A stretch of DNA of 64,000 nt. Origin: Lunularia cruciata (lineage: Eukaryota; Streptophyta; Marchantiopsida; Lunulariales; Lunulariaceae). Location of the stretch: assembly GCA_948567375.1 (NCBI GenBank), contig OX419757.1, positions 54,002,001-54,066,000 on the forward strand, written 5' to 3'. Shown piece by piece: positions 12,120 to 25,852 of this stretch (the first letter of the stretch is position 1; each line of letters opens with the position of its first letter). A program made the position numbers and the translations under genes. The notes beneath the pieces are model-generated. The model did not search any database, was not told the origin of the DNA, and saw nothing but the letters and a program-made list of their open reading frames with translations.

Positions 12120-12309
12120 TTGTACCATGCATAAAAACAATTAGAGCAGGTCCAATCATATATGCTTTGATGAAAAAGCACAATGCAAAAATATAGAGAA
12201 ATGTATGGGTGAAGTTGCACCATGCATAGAAAAAATTAGAGCAGGTCCAATCATATATGCTTTGATGAAAAATCACAATGCAGAAATATAGAGAAATGTA
12301 TGGGTGAAA
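12120..12309 (+). repeat. 95-bp direct tandem duplication
   Basis: Copies start at 12120 and 12215, both containing ACCATGCATA, AATTAGAGCAGGTCCAATCA, TATGCTTTGATGAAAAA and GAGAAATGTATGGGTGAA. Divergence is low, so the duplication is more recent than the retroelements around it. Confidence 0.88.
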
Positions 12310-14940
12310 TCACCCGGTAAACATAGAGCAATGGCAAGATATAAATAAATATACAAAGATACAATGTACATGTCATCCTCAAAGATATCACAATGCTAAT
12401 GAGTATCACTAGTAATATCACCCTCTGCATCATGAGGAGTATCGCCTTCTTGAGTAAGAGGAGGTAGACTTTCTACTTTAATGCACTCCAAAGCACTCTC
12501 AAGATGTTTAATAATGGGTCTCAAGATCCACACTAGACTATATATCCACATCCAATCCCACTGCCTATCATGCATGGGAGGGTCATGTAAATATGCAACT
12601 AATAAATCAAAAGGACCCGCATTGCAAGCAAGAAGATGTCCAAAAGTCCATTTGTCAATGAAGAAGTCTATAGTCAAGCGTGTGTCCATCCTAAATCTAT
12701 CTAAGGGTGCTTGCAATATATCTCCAAAGGAATGGTCTGATGAACCTACCTATGTGTAAGAAGGAGTGAATGCTAGAGGGTGTATAGTGCCATGGGGTAG
12801 TTCTTATAGTAAGGAAGCACCACACTATCAACTTTAAGTATGTCACATAATGGCAAACCTAAAGCATTAAAGGTAGCATAAAGTCTGACCATGTAACCCC
12901 TCTAAGTCTCCACATACCATCCAAGTTACTAAACAAGGCCATGAGGCTAAACCCTATATGCACTTCTTGTGCCAAGAAACCAGTATCATACATGGACCAA
13001 ATAAGGTGCTCCAACTATGTCTTATTAGTATCAAACCAAATGATCACCTCAAAGAACTCAACACAATACTCTATAAACTCTTTAATCTTGAGCTGTGGAA
13101 CATATTAAAATGAACTCCAACCTCTATAATATGACCGAACATACCAATTGACCAAATTTTACCACTATTGGAAGAGAACACTATAATCTTACATCAATCC
13201 CACTAAACATCCCACATCTAACACCAAAATCTGCCTCATGCTCTCACGAGTATAAACTATGGAAGGAATGAACTACTTGGATTTGATGATGTGCTCTCTC
13301 ATCATCAAAGTTGCCTCACATTGCTCCTCAATATTATATGCTTATCCTTGAGCTAGTCAATCTCATCCTTGTGCATATGCAAAAGCTAAAGGAAGAGCTA
13401 AAACCTCCAAATGTTTGGGTGTCCATGTAATAATAGCTTCACTCTTTTTCATCACTCAAGGCTCCTCTTTAGGCATACCATGCAAGTTTGGCTCCATTTG
13501 GGTAGCTTTAGTATAAGAAGATGATGTCTCATTCTATACTCCATGGCTAAAGATAGGGATAGTGCATATTTGAGTCTGCATGCATGTTGCTATCTCCATA
13601 CTCTTGGCCTCCTCATATCTCCTCTACGTTTCCTCTAACATCTTTGTCATAATATCCAACCTCATTAGTAAAACTGCTCAATAGAATTCACATCCTTTAT
13701 CTTAGGCTCTCTCTTTGCCACAAGCATATCCAATTGAACCAAGCACTCGACCGAAGTCTTATTTGCAGCTTAAAAGTGCTCCTCATGCTCTCCAAGCCTA
13801 TGTTTTGTATCTACTAAAGTTAGCTCTATTTATGCTATATTTACCTCTTTGGCCCTAGTCTCTACTTCTCTACCCATTGCTTATCATGTGCATCCATATA
13901 AACAACAATTGGGAGTGGATCTTGTGAAGGCTTTCCATCAAGGAAGCATAGTGGAGGTTCATGTGAGAGGACTTGATCCCTTAAAGGCTAGACAATAAGA
14001 GGAGGGATTGGCATGAGGAGATCAATAACAAAAGGTTCTTGCAAATGAAAAAGCTCTTGCAAAGCAAGTACACAAGAACTAGTATCACCTACATGACTTG
14101 TGTGCACCATGCATACTTCAATCAGCATGATCATGCAAAAGTCTGAGAGTACACCATCATACAATTTGAGAGTGTGTGAAGAGTTTTCACTATAATATTT
14201 ATAACTCAAGTAATATCCATACAAGGAAGAACTCAACATCAATTACCATTGCACTCATCATGGTCCTCACCGTTGTCCTAATGGTCATCCTTGCCTTCTT
14301 TTAACCTAGAAGAGTGGTGGACAAAGAACTCCTTGGCTCTTGGTTGGTATGAAACCTCATTACCCCCAAGAGACCACTCTCTAGAAAAAAATGAGGTGGA
14401 AACTGCATTGTGAAGCTCATCTTGAAGCATCCTCCAATTAGATGTCTAAGTTCCTTCTATAATACCATATCATAGACTCAACTTTGGGAAACATTAGTTT
14501 TGCCCAATCATAATCCTCATTTGCATCTATCAACTTTGCTATCGCATGGAGTATTGAATGACTGTGGACCACCTTTGGTCTCCTTGTGGGGATAACAAGT
14601 GAACTAAGAATTTGGAAGAAGGATCTCCATGTAGGATAGATACACTACTTTGCTATATATCTCTTTGTAGTAAAATCTTTAGTCAGAAACCAGTCAAAAA
14701 TCAACCCATGTGGTACATATCTTCTCTTTGGTGTGGTTCTTATGCCTAAAACAATTGGATGCTTGATATTACCAAGCAAAGCATGAAAGGTCTATCATGT
14801 ACTAAGCTAGTATGTGGCATCTTATCCCAGATCCTAACTAAATTTGTACATGTAATCACCTTAAGTACAACCAAAATGTGGACAAAATGAAAAAACAAAC
14901 ACTTTATTTGTTCTAAAAAATTAAAAGTCACAAAAGGAAG

Positions 14941-15245
14941 ATGGAGTGGCTTGGAAGCATATGGATTTGCTCCATAAGAATATTGGATCTACTTTCAAGA
15001 ACTTTGGTTTTCTTGCTAGCTAGTGGAACTGGTTGGAACTTACATGGATCCGCTCATGTCCAAATTAAGTTTGCTTGCTTGGGACTATCTCCACTTGTAG
15101 CCTTGATGGATTTGCTTGCACATGACTTGGCTCCGCTCAAAGATTACCTGGATTTGCTCACACAAGACCTAGTTCTACTTAGGAAATTATATGGATTTGC
15201 GTGATTGCATCTCACAAGGACATGGGTTTGTTTTGATGGAATGGA
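14941..15245 (+). repeat. Degenerate short-period repeat, ATGGATTTGCTC type
   Basis: Phrases such as CATATGGATTTGCTCCA, TTGATGGATTTGCTTGCACA, CTGGATTTGCTCACACAAGA and TATGGATTTGCGTG recur about every 30-60 bp. The 87-codon frame at 14941-15204 is a consequence of the periodicity. Related wording occurs at 11727-11960. Confidence 0.5.
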
Positions 15246-15594
15246 TTTGCTTGGGCGGCATTTGCATTCACAAAGAGCCCATTACATGAGGAGAGGGATA
15301 TGGTAATCCAAACGTGACCTTTAAGCCAAGCAACTCCAAATCACATTCCTAAATTCCTCTATGATAGCTTGAATTTAAGTTCTATCAAACTATGCCCATT
15401 TAATTCTTATCATATCGTTTACCAATTCATGGAATTCAACTAACCAATCTCCCTCATTGATTTCCTCCATATTATGAGAGTCCGTACATTCTTTTATAAT
15501 TAAGGATATCTACCATTGCTTTTTTAGTTCTTTTCCTCTATTGTCCTTGATTCTAAACTCAAAATTATAAACCAATCTCCTCTTATTATCCCTA

Positions 15595-16110
15595 ATCCCT
15601 TATCTTATTCTCTTCTCTTCTCTAACTTTTTATTCTCTTCTTCCCTAGCTTCTCTTCCCTTGTGCAATTCTACCTGCTCTTTTGCAATTCTTGCTAGCTA
15701 CTCTTCCTCTCTCTGCTTTGATTCTTCTCTTCTTTTCTTCAAATCTTCTCTTCTTTGTGATGCAATTCTAGTTGCTCTTCTTCCTTCATGCAATTTTCTT
15801 CTCTTCTCTTCTCTTCTCTTCTTGTCTTATGTGGTTCTTTGCTTTCTTCTATGATGTGATTCTAGCTACTCTAGCTAGCTATCTCTATGCATTTCACTTC
15901 TCTTCTCTTTTGCAATGTGATTTTAGCTGCTCTACTCTTCTCTGCTCTTCTCTTTTGTTTAGCAATTTTAACAACTCTTCCCTTTCAAGGCTATTTGGTT
16001 CTATAAACTTCTTTTCCTTTCTAAAAATTTACCATATATTTGTGCTCCTCTCAACAAATTCTCTACTTCTCTACAAATTCAAATTCTTTACTTCTTTTCT
16101 CCACTCCTCT
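15595..16110 (+). repeat. Polypyrimidine tract with CTTCT/TCTTC repeats
   Basis: About 500 bp in which the plus strand is strongly C/T-biased, with runs of CTTCTCTTCTCT and a recurring GATTCTAGCTACTCT-like phrase. It produces Ser/Leu/Phe-rich frames (15660-15854, 15772-16140) that should not be taken as genes. Such purine/pyrimidine asymmetry can form triplex DNA. Confidence 0.7.
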
Positions 16111-18989
16111 TGCTCTCTAACAGTTAAAAACTACTTTTAGTCTATGGCATCAGCAACTTAGTGTCACTTTTTTGGCCATCCTATATAGTGTGGTACTTCT
16201 TAGTGTAGACACCAAGGCCAGAATGGGCATGAGACTCACCTTTGCAATCTTTATAGGCACAATAGTCAGAGTTGGGAGGCACATATTATTGTTGCAAACA
16301 AGTAGGCAAACTTGATGGTAGATTAGAGTTTTGAGGCCAAGAAGTACACATTGGACTACAAATTGGACCTCTTGCATCCATACCCAATAATAATTATGTC
16401 CATTTTACATAGTTTCTTCTTCTTTTTCTTCCTTTTTATCTTTGTCTTTTGTGCCTAGAAGTTATGCTTACTTTGTACTATTTGTAAGCTATGTGGTTTC
16501 CATTATGCTCTAGTGTAGGAGCATATGTGTAGCAATCAATGCCCCCTTCTTGTTTAAGTGGGTTGTGTAGGTTTTTCCTTTCCTTTTCTTTTGGTCTTGC
16601 TTTTTATAGTAGTTTGTGTAGGTTTTTCCTTCCATTTTATTTTGAGCTTGCTCATATAATATTTAAGCTCGGCTTTTTTAATTTTTCTGATGTGATATTC
16701 ATTTCATTTTGTATAATACCTCTATTTTATTCTTTGGGAAGGGTACCTAGAGGCACTACTACAAGTGATGCTACACATCTAGCACCTCATACCTCCCAAG
16801 TGGTGCTCAAGGTGCTGAATTTTTCAACACATTCCTACATTGGCTAAGATTCTTTAAGATGTGGTCACTTCAATCTCCTCACCATGTCGTGCATCTTCTT
16901 TAGGAGTGGGATCTTCCCAAGACAATCCTCTTATGGAGGATCCCATACCTAAAAACATACTTCTTCCTCCTCATCTCTCCATGATTACCCTACCTCAGAG
17001 CTCTTCAAACACACCACCACTATAAGACCCAACCCCACTATAGGACTATAATTCTTCCCATATGATACAAGATTAGATGCCTCTTCTTGTACCTTTAGTA
17101 CATCCATACATAACATCTCACCATCAAGCCACACAATCTTGTCCTAATTGCTTGTAGGTAGGGATTGGTCTAGCATAACATCACAAGTATACTTGATGCC
17201 TTTAGATGCAAGCAATGGCAACATCACCACCTACTTCCTAGACCCTCTTCATTCTCTTAACCTATCTTTATATGCACCACCAAACTCATGGACTTGGTTA
17301 CAATGTCTAGGTCTTATTTAAGCTTTCTTTTTAAGTTTTGCAAGGTTAAGAGAAACCTGGAAGGAAAGTCTAAATATGATCTAAAGTCCTTGTTTGTACA
17401 ATTGAATTCATGTGCTCTTACAACATCTTGTAAGCTTCACAAGCTTCTTACTTTTATGGGCTATCTTGGCAAATGACCAAGGGAGAAATGTCTGTACTTA
17501 GACTCTATTAGTCCTCTTCTCCTAGTGGACTTTGCTCTTCCTTGCCCATAAGAGTGCATTAAGACACTATGAGACCACTTCTTGGATTCACTATTGGACT
17601 CACTTGGTTTTTGAGGAGAATTGGCTAGCTTTATAGGATGAATACACCATCAAAGCCCAAGAAATAACTAGAAAGATTATGAAGTCCTCACAACCTCGCA
17701 CTTTGCCTCTAGAATATCCTTGTTTTTATCATTCCTTGATGTTAGGTCAAGCAAGGGAATATCATCAAGTAGCCTAAGCACTATCATCTTCTAGACCAAC
17801 ACACTTCTTCGTTGATACCCTATTTGCCATAAGCCACTCTATCCATCTTTAAGCCATATACAACCTTCCTTTTTTTAATCCATGACTACCATCTAGATGA
17901 GGAGCTACAAATTTTAGAGTATTTCTTTGCTCAGGCTTTCTACTCTCCATTTTTTTGGCAAGGAGGCTTCTAGGATTTGTTTTTGATCATTTGTTTGATT
18001 ACTTCTCTCTTGACATGCCAAATTTTGGTGTCTTGCTTCTCTTTGCTTTTTGCCAGTGCATCTTTAGGTAGCTTGTGACCTACTACTAGGAACCACACAA
18101 ACAACATTGCCTCAATTTGTGGACTTTGTATACGTAGACTCTAGGCAGATTCAAGTGGATCTTAGTGAGCACATGCACACTCACACCCTTACCAACATCT
18201 CCATTGAGCTGCTTGTCCTTGATAGAGCTAGGTTTCACTAATGTGGAGGCAAAGGATTTGGAGCTTTGCTTTATGCATTTTCTCTAATTGAAGACTTTTG
18301 GTTCACCTCAAAGAATTTTACCATTGTACTCTACTTGTGATTTGGATTACCACATCAACCACTTTTAGGGCTAGTGGACCAATGCACATGTAGTTTTGCA
18401 TACAACACATAAATAATTCATATTGTACATTATGTAATAAGTGGAGAGCACTCCAAAGTTCACAATGTCATCCAAAACATAATAGCTCAGTTCTTACAAT
18501 CCACTTGTTTGTAAGTTTGGATTGAGCAATAGTTAGACCTACCAAGACCTCTTCCTTGGAGAGCGAGGGCCAACATAGTCTTATTCATGGATAGCCAATG
18601 TACCCTTTTTGGTGTGGTGGTTGCAAACCCATTCTAACTAGAGTCCTTGGTTAGAGTAAGCATACATGCAGGAGTTATAGCGACCATTGGAGCTAAGGAG
18701 AGAGAGAAGGAGGACCATTATGCACTGCAACTTGGCTTTGACATCTTTGTCCTATTTGTGGTAGAGATTTTTGGTCATCTCCATCACCACTTTGACAGTC
18801 TACTTCATAATGTAACACATGGTTCCTTATAGAAGAGATGATCATTAGTTATATTGCCATCCATGCTCATCTATTACTTTTGCTAACATGTATCCCTCAC
18901 CTTATAGTTATCATAGGCCTTGGGTCTTCATTGACTTGCGATGTCAATAAGAGCTCTCAACACACCTAGGCCTGTCCATTCCCATCTAT

Positions 18990-19583
18990 TGTAATGTTTC
19001 AAGGATAGGAGAAACCCCAAGAGAAACATAAGAGAAGAAACAAAAGAGAAACACAAGACTTCATCTCTCCATACTCCAGTGCACCAAAGGAGCACCTTGT
19101 CTTTATTATATAACAAAGGGGATCCACTCAAAAGGAGCTACACCCTTGGATCACATACATGGATTGGTGATATGACTCATGCAAGCTCCACCCTTGGATC
19201 AACTGCATGGATTTGTGACATATTGATCCTTGTCCTATTTCATTGGTCAAAAAAGTTTGACCCAAGGGAATCTTTGGGGAATTTTCTTATAAGAAGCTCA
19301 AAATAACATTGGAAAGCTCTTGATGAGATAGACTAGGGGAGGAGAAGGAAACACCTTTTTATAAAGACAAAATGTTTCGTTTGTTGAGGCATAATTCATC
19401 CATTTATGCCTCTGAAATTAGCTCTAAAGTTTTCAAATTATTCTCTACCTTTGCCCTAGTAGTGAAGTATTCTTTTGGTGACACCTCTATCTCATCTACT
19501 TAGACCATCGTATATAACATCTCTCAAGATATTACCAAGCCAATTTCCACATCTAGATAATATGTCTAGCTAATGGTATTACA
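18990..19583 (+). mobile_element. LTR1 solo LTR, copy A (short form)
   Basis: 594 bp starting TGTAATGTTTCAAGG and ending GGTATTACA, alignable with copies B, C and D over its length (shared phrases include AGGAGCACCTTGTCTTTAT, TTGGTCAAA and TCTTGATGAGA). Flanks TCTAT and TTTAC could be a decayed 5-bp target duplication with two C/T differences. No internal region of the family adjoins, so I read it as a solo LTR left by recombination. It lacks the roughly 145-bp duplication seen in B and D. Confidence 0.75.
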
Positions 19584-22500
19584 TTTACCAAGCATACCTT
19601 TGGAGAACCTAAATCATATAGTTCAAGAGTAGCTTACTTTGTAGGTTATGTTGTTTATGTCCCATGTAGGGTTTGGAATGTTGTTTCTCTTTTATGTTTT
19701 AATATAGAGCTTGGGCCATTGTTTCTCCTTAGCTTTTTGGCCCATTTTTCTTAGATCTCTAGCTTAGGTTCTCCATATGCACTTCTTGGTGCATTTTTAC
19801 TCTTTCTTTTTCTTTTGGGTCATTCTATTTGGCCTTCTAGCCATTTCTTATATAATATTGATGGGGTTATAGTTTCTATAGAAAGATTAAAATAGAGAAT
19901 ATAGCTGATTCTTCACCTATTAATGAAAATGTACTTTGACTTGATCGAGAGAAACATTCAAATAAACCACTTAAAACCTACAAGATGTTGGTTATGTCAT
20001 ACAAAATTCATAACATCTTATATTATGCATGATATGTTTTATACATTTCTCTCTTCAAATTAAGATGAGTGATATGTTTTAAATGAATAAAATCTTTCAT
20101 TCTTTCTCTTTTAAATCGTGATATGTATCAAATGTTATTTTTTGAATACTCGATCTTATACTTGATTCTTTGAGGGTTTATTTTTATAAATATATATAAT
20201 AAATTATTTAATACTAAAATTATATATAATTTTGAGTAAGTTGTGATATAACTATTAGTAAATTCAAGTAGTACCACTTATTGATAGTGTATGAATTTCT
20301 TGGCACAATCCTTTCAAAACTTTTATAAATAATGAGGAGGATGATTAGTAAACTCTTAAACTTGTTATGACCTAATCATAATGAATTTATATCCATGAAT
20401 ATTATTAATTTTTTGTTTCATTTATAATTATTTTGCCTTTAAGACATCAAATTATAGTAAAATCATAAAATGGACATAACTAGATCATACTTTATCTTTA
20501 AATATTTAGTGATGTAAAATCTAAATCTATATTAATTTGAAATTTTACTCCTTTTTTAATAAAAAAACTCCAAACTCCAAAAAAGCAACATCTATGGTAT
20601 GCATGATCACTTCATCAATACATGAAACACTTCTAATGATATTTGAAACTATTGATGTCCTTGGGATTTAGGTCTATGTTTACCAAGTAACCTGATTGCT
20701 AAAAATGTGATATGTTATAAAGTCAATTTGAAGAAGAGTAGGGGCAACAAGAACTAGGATGTGTGGATTATGCCATGGAAACTACATAAGGAATACACAA
20801 GCAAAAGATTTATCTATTTATATACGTGAATTTAGAAGAATATACTCCTCACTAACATAAAGTTGCATATTTTATAGTTAGAGTCTTGAAGGAAAATAGA
20901 GTTTTGGTATCTTAAAAGTCTAGCATGGAGAATTATATACTATTATATATATATATATATATATGAAAAATAACAATATGCTACATACTTGCAACCTAGT
21001 CCAACCTATGAGAAGTGAAGCTTAATTTGATGTTTTTTGATAATTCCTCTGGAATACACATCAAATACTTATATTGTGAAAGATAAAAAAAATAACCATG
21101 ATAGTATGCATTAAATTCCTTGTTTAATTTTAAAAAACAACCAAATAATAGTAGAAGATTTCTTTGCATTTAATTTTAAAAGAAGTTTACTTCTATGTTT
21201 TTACTCTACATTTCTCACACTATTTTATTTGTCATGAAATTTGCATTACTTAAGTAAGTTTGGTAAGATGATGGAATGAGTATCTTGGCAGCCATAGTTT
21301 ATCACTATCAACTTAGGGATTACTCGGTGAGTGCATCTATTACATTAGGGTTTTTTATTGCACCATTAGACTCACCATTTGCATTATCAATATTGCTAAT
21401 TTTTAAATTAAAGTTGGATTCCTTGGCTTCCCAAGGAAGGGTATACTTCAAAGTGTAGCTCTAAATAATTCATTGGTTTTTTGTTAAGCCTTTAAAAGAT
21501 TGATTACGGTGGATAGAGACCAACAAGTGCAACTTGGGTTTTGAGCTAAAGTGGGTATGGCTTGATGGCGTAATAAGTGCATGTTGGTAGAGAGTATTGA
21601 GTTCTAATCATATAATTATTTAATTTACATAGAAAAGTGCAAGAATTTTATAGTATTTTCAAGCTTGGTGCAATCAATGATATATTTGATCAATTTTTAC
21701 TTGATTTCACTTGATTGTCAACAATTTGAGTGATTATGTGCTAAAGCATTGTCAATTCTTTTGGAAGGTTTGACAATTATGTGGATTATGTGTAGAATTA
21801 TTGCACAAATTTCTTAAAATAGAGGTTATAGGGAGTCAACTAAGGAGCCTATTTGAAAGTGAGAACATCAAATTGAAGATTTGTGGGTGTCAAGTTGGGC
21901 CAATACCAAATTGTGGTTGGATTTGGGAATCAACCATCCCAAATTAGAGATTTGGAGATCCTTATCTTCTAAATTGGAGGTGAATTAGAGAAATTGTCTA
22001 GATTTAGGCAAAGAGTTCAAGAGATTATCAAAGCAAAGTTGTGGGCTAGAGAGGCAACAAAGGCCCAGAAGTTAAACAATCAAGCTTATTGGTGTGAGAC
22101 TTGCCAAGTTATAGCCAATATCTAGTAGTAGTTTATTAAAATCAATCCACTCATTAGCAATATGCATACTAAGGTTTGAGCCCTAAGCCTCTTGTTCCTA
22201 GATTGGCTCCTTAGTCAACATGTCCATCTGTACTTGTTATCCTAAAGAATTCATAATTGATTCATATTTATACATATGTAGCTTTGGCTAGGAGATAACA
22301 TTTGATCATCTTTGGCAATCATGGTAGAGTAAGAGTAGATAGACACTCTTATTATATCAAGATCTCAAATACTGGTAAAGTTAATCTTATAAGAATTATG
22401 AGATAAAAAGTTACCAGTTGGACTTCTTGTGATTGGATCTTCCTACTCTTTACTTATTTTTTATATGTCATGTTTTGGTGGGGTGCCATAATATTTAGAG
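19584..22500. other. AT-rich sequence, no gene; possible LTR fragment
   Basis: Very AT-rich with no usable open frame. About 19700-19870 resembles the reverse complement of about 44030-44200 (shared GTGCACC...GGTGCAT and a run of A/G-rich sequence), suggesting a fragment of another LTR or terminal region of the 12.4-19 kb and 42.7-44.2 kb repeat family. Confidence 0.35.
20944..20964. repeat. TA dinucleotide microsatellite
   Basis: About ten TA units in an AT-rich intergenic tract. Likely length-polymorphic. Confidence 0.9.
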
Positions 22501-25009
22501 CATTGGTACTCTAGTGTGTTATTGGTAGTGAGGCTAGAGCGATGACAAGTCAAACTACCTATGTTACTCTCTAGTGAGGTAAAAAATGATGCCCTATAGA
22601 CCATGAGAGAGTGTCTTGTGATTGCAAGTTACAAGTTACTCTTTCTTTTTATATTGTTGCCATGGTTGGAGATACTTATGCAATTTTAGTAGACAGTGTT
22701 GGTTGTTGTAGGAACTTGGTGATTACACTTGCAATGTGTTATCACTATGGAAGTTTTTGAGGATTCTAAGCAAGAATTTGCTATATTGTGTAGTGGATTT
22801 AAGTGGAATGGCACATAATATCAACCATTATTTCAAGCCCTAACGAGAGAATAAATTGATTTTAGTTTTGAGTTTGATACAAGTGTCGATCTTGTTGAGA
22901 TTTCACATTGTGTGTCCACACCTTTGTTGCAAGACATAGATAAGGTTTATATGATTTCCAAAGGCCCCAAGCACTACTCTTATATAGTGGGTACTATTGA
23001 GTTAGATGATTTCATCCAAGAGTTTAATAATTGATGTGATTTGTAGCAAATGCAGAACCAAACTTTGTTTACATTTTTCATGGCATGGAAAAGATTGTTC
23101 CAAAATTAGGGGGTCCACCCGTGGATGATTACCATAATTATAGGCAAGTACAACTAGAGGAGATTGACTTGGGGAGAAAATATTGGTCTCCAAACATCTC
23201 CATCACCTTAAGCTTGGTTTTTAGAGGTTAAGAAGTTATACTTATGAGTTCTAGTTCTAGTAGCATGTGTATATCTAATGGAGATGCATGAGTTAGAGAT
23301 GATGCTACTATGAGTGGTAGTACAGACTATAGGAAGTTGTGTAGTCTTAGGTTTTAGAATAATTGTAAGGAGTGTGGACTGATAAGTTGAAGAGCTTCTA
23401 GGAGTTCCAAAGGAAGGTTGGAGATAGCCTATGTAAGACATACATTTGGATGAGAGGATTGATTAGTTTCACTGAAAGGGTTATTGAGACATAAGTTATC
23501 TACTTCTAGTATAGGGTATTAGACAAGAAATTATGACATAGAATATGTGATGCTATATTATTACAAGCAACCTCACCAACTTTGGTAGTTGTCTTTAGTT
23601 TGGCAAAGCATATTGAGCTCAACATGGTGGAAGAAAGGGTGGTGACATTTGGATTTGGTAGGGAGATATCATCTATAAAAGTTAATTCGTCTAGGGTGCA
23701 ACAAAGTACCCCACACCATGTTGGATTTTGAGAGAAAAGTAGACAACACCGGTCTTATGGACCAAGTAAAGAGCTTAGTGCACATAAATCCTTATTGTTA
23801 TTTTTGGTCAATAATAGCCAGCAAGTGGTGGTTGGACTTCACCACAAGAAGGAGTGTATCCAAGGTAGTGGGCATGATACCTCAAGAGCACCATAAAAAT
23901 CCCAAAGAAAATGTGACCATTGCCATAGATTTAGCCACACTAATGACTAATGCTTTGATTTATACACACTGTTATGCCATGGTAAGACTACTATAGCAGG
24001 AGGTAGAGGACCCACAAGTCATGGAAGACAAGGTAGAAGAGATGGTAATAGAGGATCCACACACCTATTAGGGGCACAATACTTGCACTTGCTTCTAATA
24101 TAGCCATGGTTACTCAAATTGAGTAGTTGGAGCAGCAATTTTCTAGCATAGTTATAGCTCAAATTCACATGTTAAGGCTTTGACCTCTTATGTTTATGAT
24201 AGAGATGTCCTTGAATTCATGTGCATACCAAAATAGGTAGATGCATTTTTATTGTGAAAAGGAGTGCAATGCAAACTCTTAAGTTTAGAGGAGTGTTAGT
24301 GGAGTTGGATTCATGCAGCCTACAAAGTGGCGAGGTCATTTTCAATAGTTTCAATCACCTTATTCCCACCATCTAAAACTATCTTTGTTAGATGAACAGT
24401 AAGTATTTTGACCTAAACCTTCAAACAATATGATGAGGTGATAGGTAGTTTTTCCAATATTTGGTTCCGCTCCTATAAAGAAGGACCGCTAATAAACAAG
24501 TCAACTTTCCTTAGTCTTTACAATTTTTGAGGCACTATGTACCTCATCCATGACTCTTAGATGTCTTAGTGTATGCATGTTAGGTAGAGATGGAGTGTAA
24601 GATGGACTAGTTTCTAGTCAACCACTTACTTCTATTGAGGTTTTGCCTAGCATGATGTTGGAGGTGGCTCTACTAAATTATACATTCTCAACCAATGACA
24701 TGTTTATATTGAGAGTTCACCCAACTCTAATGTTTTGGTTGGCTATCACCCTTTATGAGAGTAAAGATGGTATGGTTTTTGCTTCTAGTATGAAGTGGTT
24801 GATTGTAGAGAAAATGTGGTTGAGGAGCATGAGATCCATTTTGCTACCAATGGCTTGAAGTAAGGAATAATTACTAGATTAGACAAGTTACTTGCTAGAC
24901 CTACATTTGAGCAAGTTAATTTTACACATTGGTTGTCCTATTGGAAGACTAGCATGAGATTTTAAATTTGGTTGGACCTTCAAGGAAGACCTATACACCA
25001 TAGAAGGTC

Positions 25010-25330
25010 TTATTAGACTTTGGTGCTCACCCCTTTATGTTGGGGAGGGCTATAGTTCTTGGTCTTGGGCTATGTAAAATTGATCTTGAGACGTGTCTAT
25101 TTTAGATCCCAATATCTCTAGTGGGTGGTTTCACAAAATACCTCATATGTGAGGGGCTTATTATTCAAATTTAGCCCAATCATCCAATTGATACTTTTAT
25201 GATGAGAGCGTATGCCATCACAACAATATTAGAGTAGTGATGTGTTAGTTGGTGGAGTGGTGTTATTCTCTATGGGTCAAAGTTGTTTTTTGGGAGGAGA
25301 TGGCTTCTTATATGCCAAGTTGGTAGTCAA
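25010..25330 (+). pseudogene. G1 retropepsin-like protease remnant
   Basis: Reads LDFGAHPFMLGRAIVLGLG at the start, corresponding to the D-S/T-G-A active-site region of gypsy proteases with the second active-site residue replaced (F for S/T). G4 keeps the L-D-T-G-A form at about 63.82 kb. Downstream the frames still show MMRAYAITTI and then VLVGGVVLFSMG, the counterparts of RAQAIATIIESYDVLAGRI in G4. Non-functional through substitution and stops. Confidence 0.6.
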
Positions 25331-25852
25331 GTGAGGGATGTGTATATTGCCTACCTATTTGCTTTAGTAGTGGTAGTTTTGTCTCACTAAAATCAAGGAC
25401 CATGGTATCAATTTTGGTTAGTGGTATTTAGTGATGGTCTAGTGATTTACTTGGGAGGAAGACCCATGCACATGATAATTTGGTACTTGAGAAGATAACT
25501 TGAATTTGGAGTATTAGTAGAGTTGTTTCATCCACCTTGGATGTGCTACTATAGAGGTTTGATAAGGAGTTGTAAAACCATGTAGATAAGTTGGTACAAT
25601 AAGCTTAGAATGGAACCTTTGTACCACCAATGGACCACTTTGATGATGTTTCTTTTTAGTAAATTACCTTGTTATGTTTGGAGATCTCACTTATTGCTTG
25701 GCATCATTTGATAGAGAGAGTGTATTTATTCAATTTGTTTGGACTAGTTGTGGTATTGCAAGCAAACATATAGGTTTAGATGTAATTGTATGTGGAGAAG
25801 GATGAGATTGCTAGACAAGTCTCTATATGTCATGTCCCACACTTGGTATACC

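Larger units (their letters stand above)
12390..18989 (-). mobile_element. Large unclassified degenerate repeat
   Basis: No intact ORF. A minus-strand frame at 12396-12716 (about 106 codons, including FFIDKWTFGHLLACNAGPF) is the longest protein-like piece, and a short frame at 16150-16377 adds another. Parts match sequence near 42.8-44.0 kb in the opposite orientation: 17480-17590 pairs with about 42840-42960, 16860-16960 with about 43350-43430, 16735-16800 with about 43560-43610, and about 16440-16560 with 43700-43960. Two copies in opposite orientation imply a transposon family. I saw no reverse transcriptase or transposase motif, so class is open. Element ends are not defined. Confidence 0.35.

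Noticed and set aside
11735-12196. A 153-codon plus frame with hydrophobic stretches
   Set aside because: It spans T-rich periodic repeat DNA and runs into a 95-bp tandem duplication, so it is probably fortuitous.
15660-16140. Plus-strand Ser/Leu/Phe-rich frames that resemble a membrane protein
   Set aside because: They arise from the polypyrimidine tract; no start context, motif or conservation is visible.
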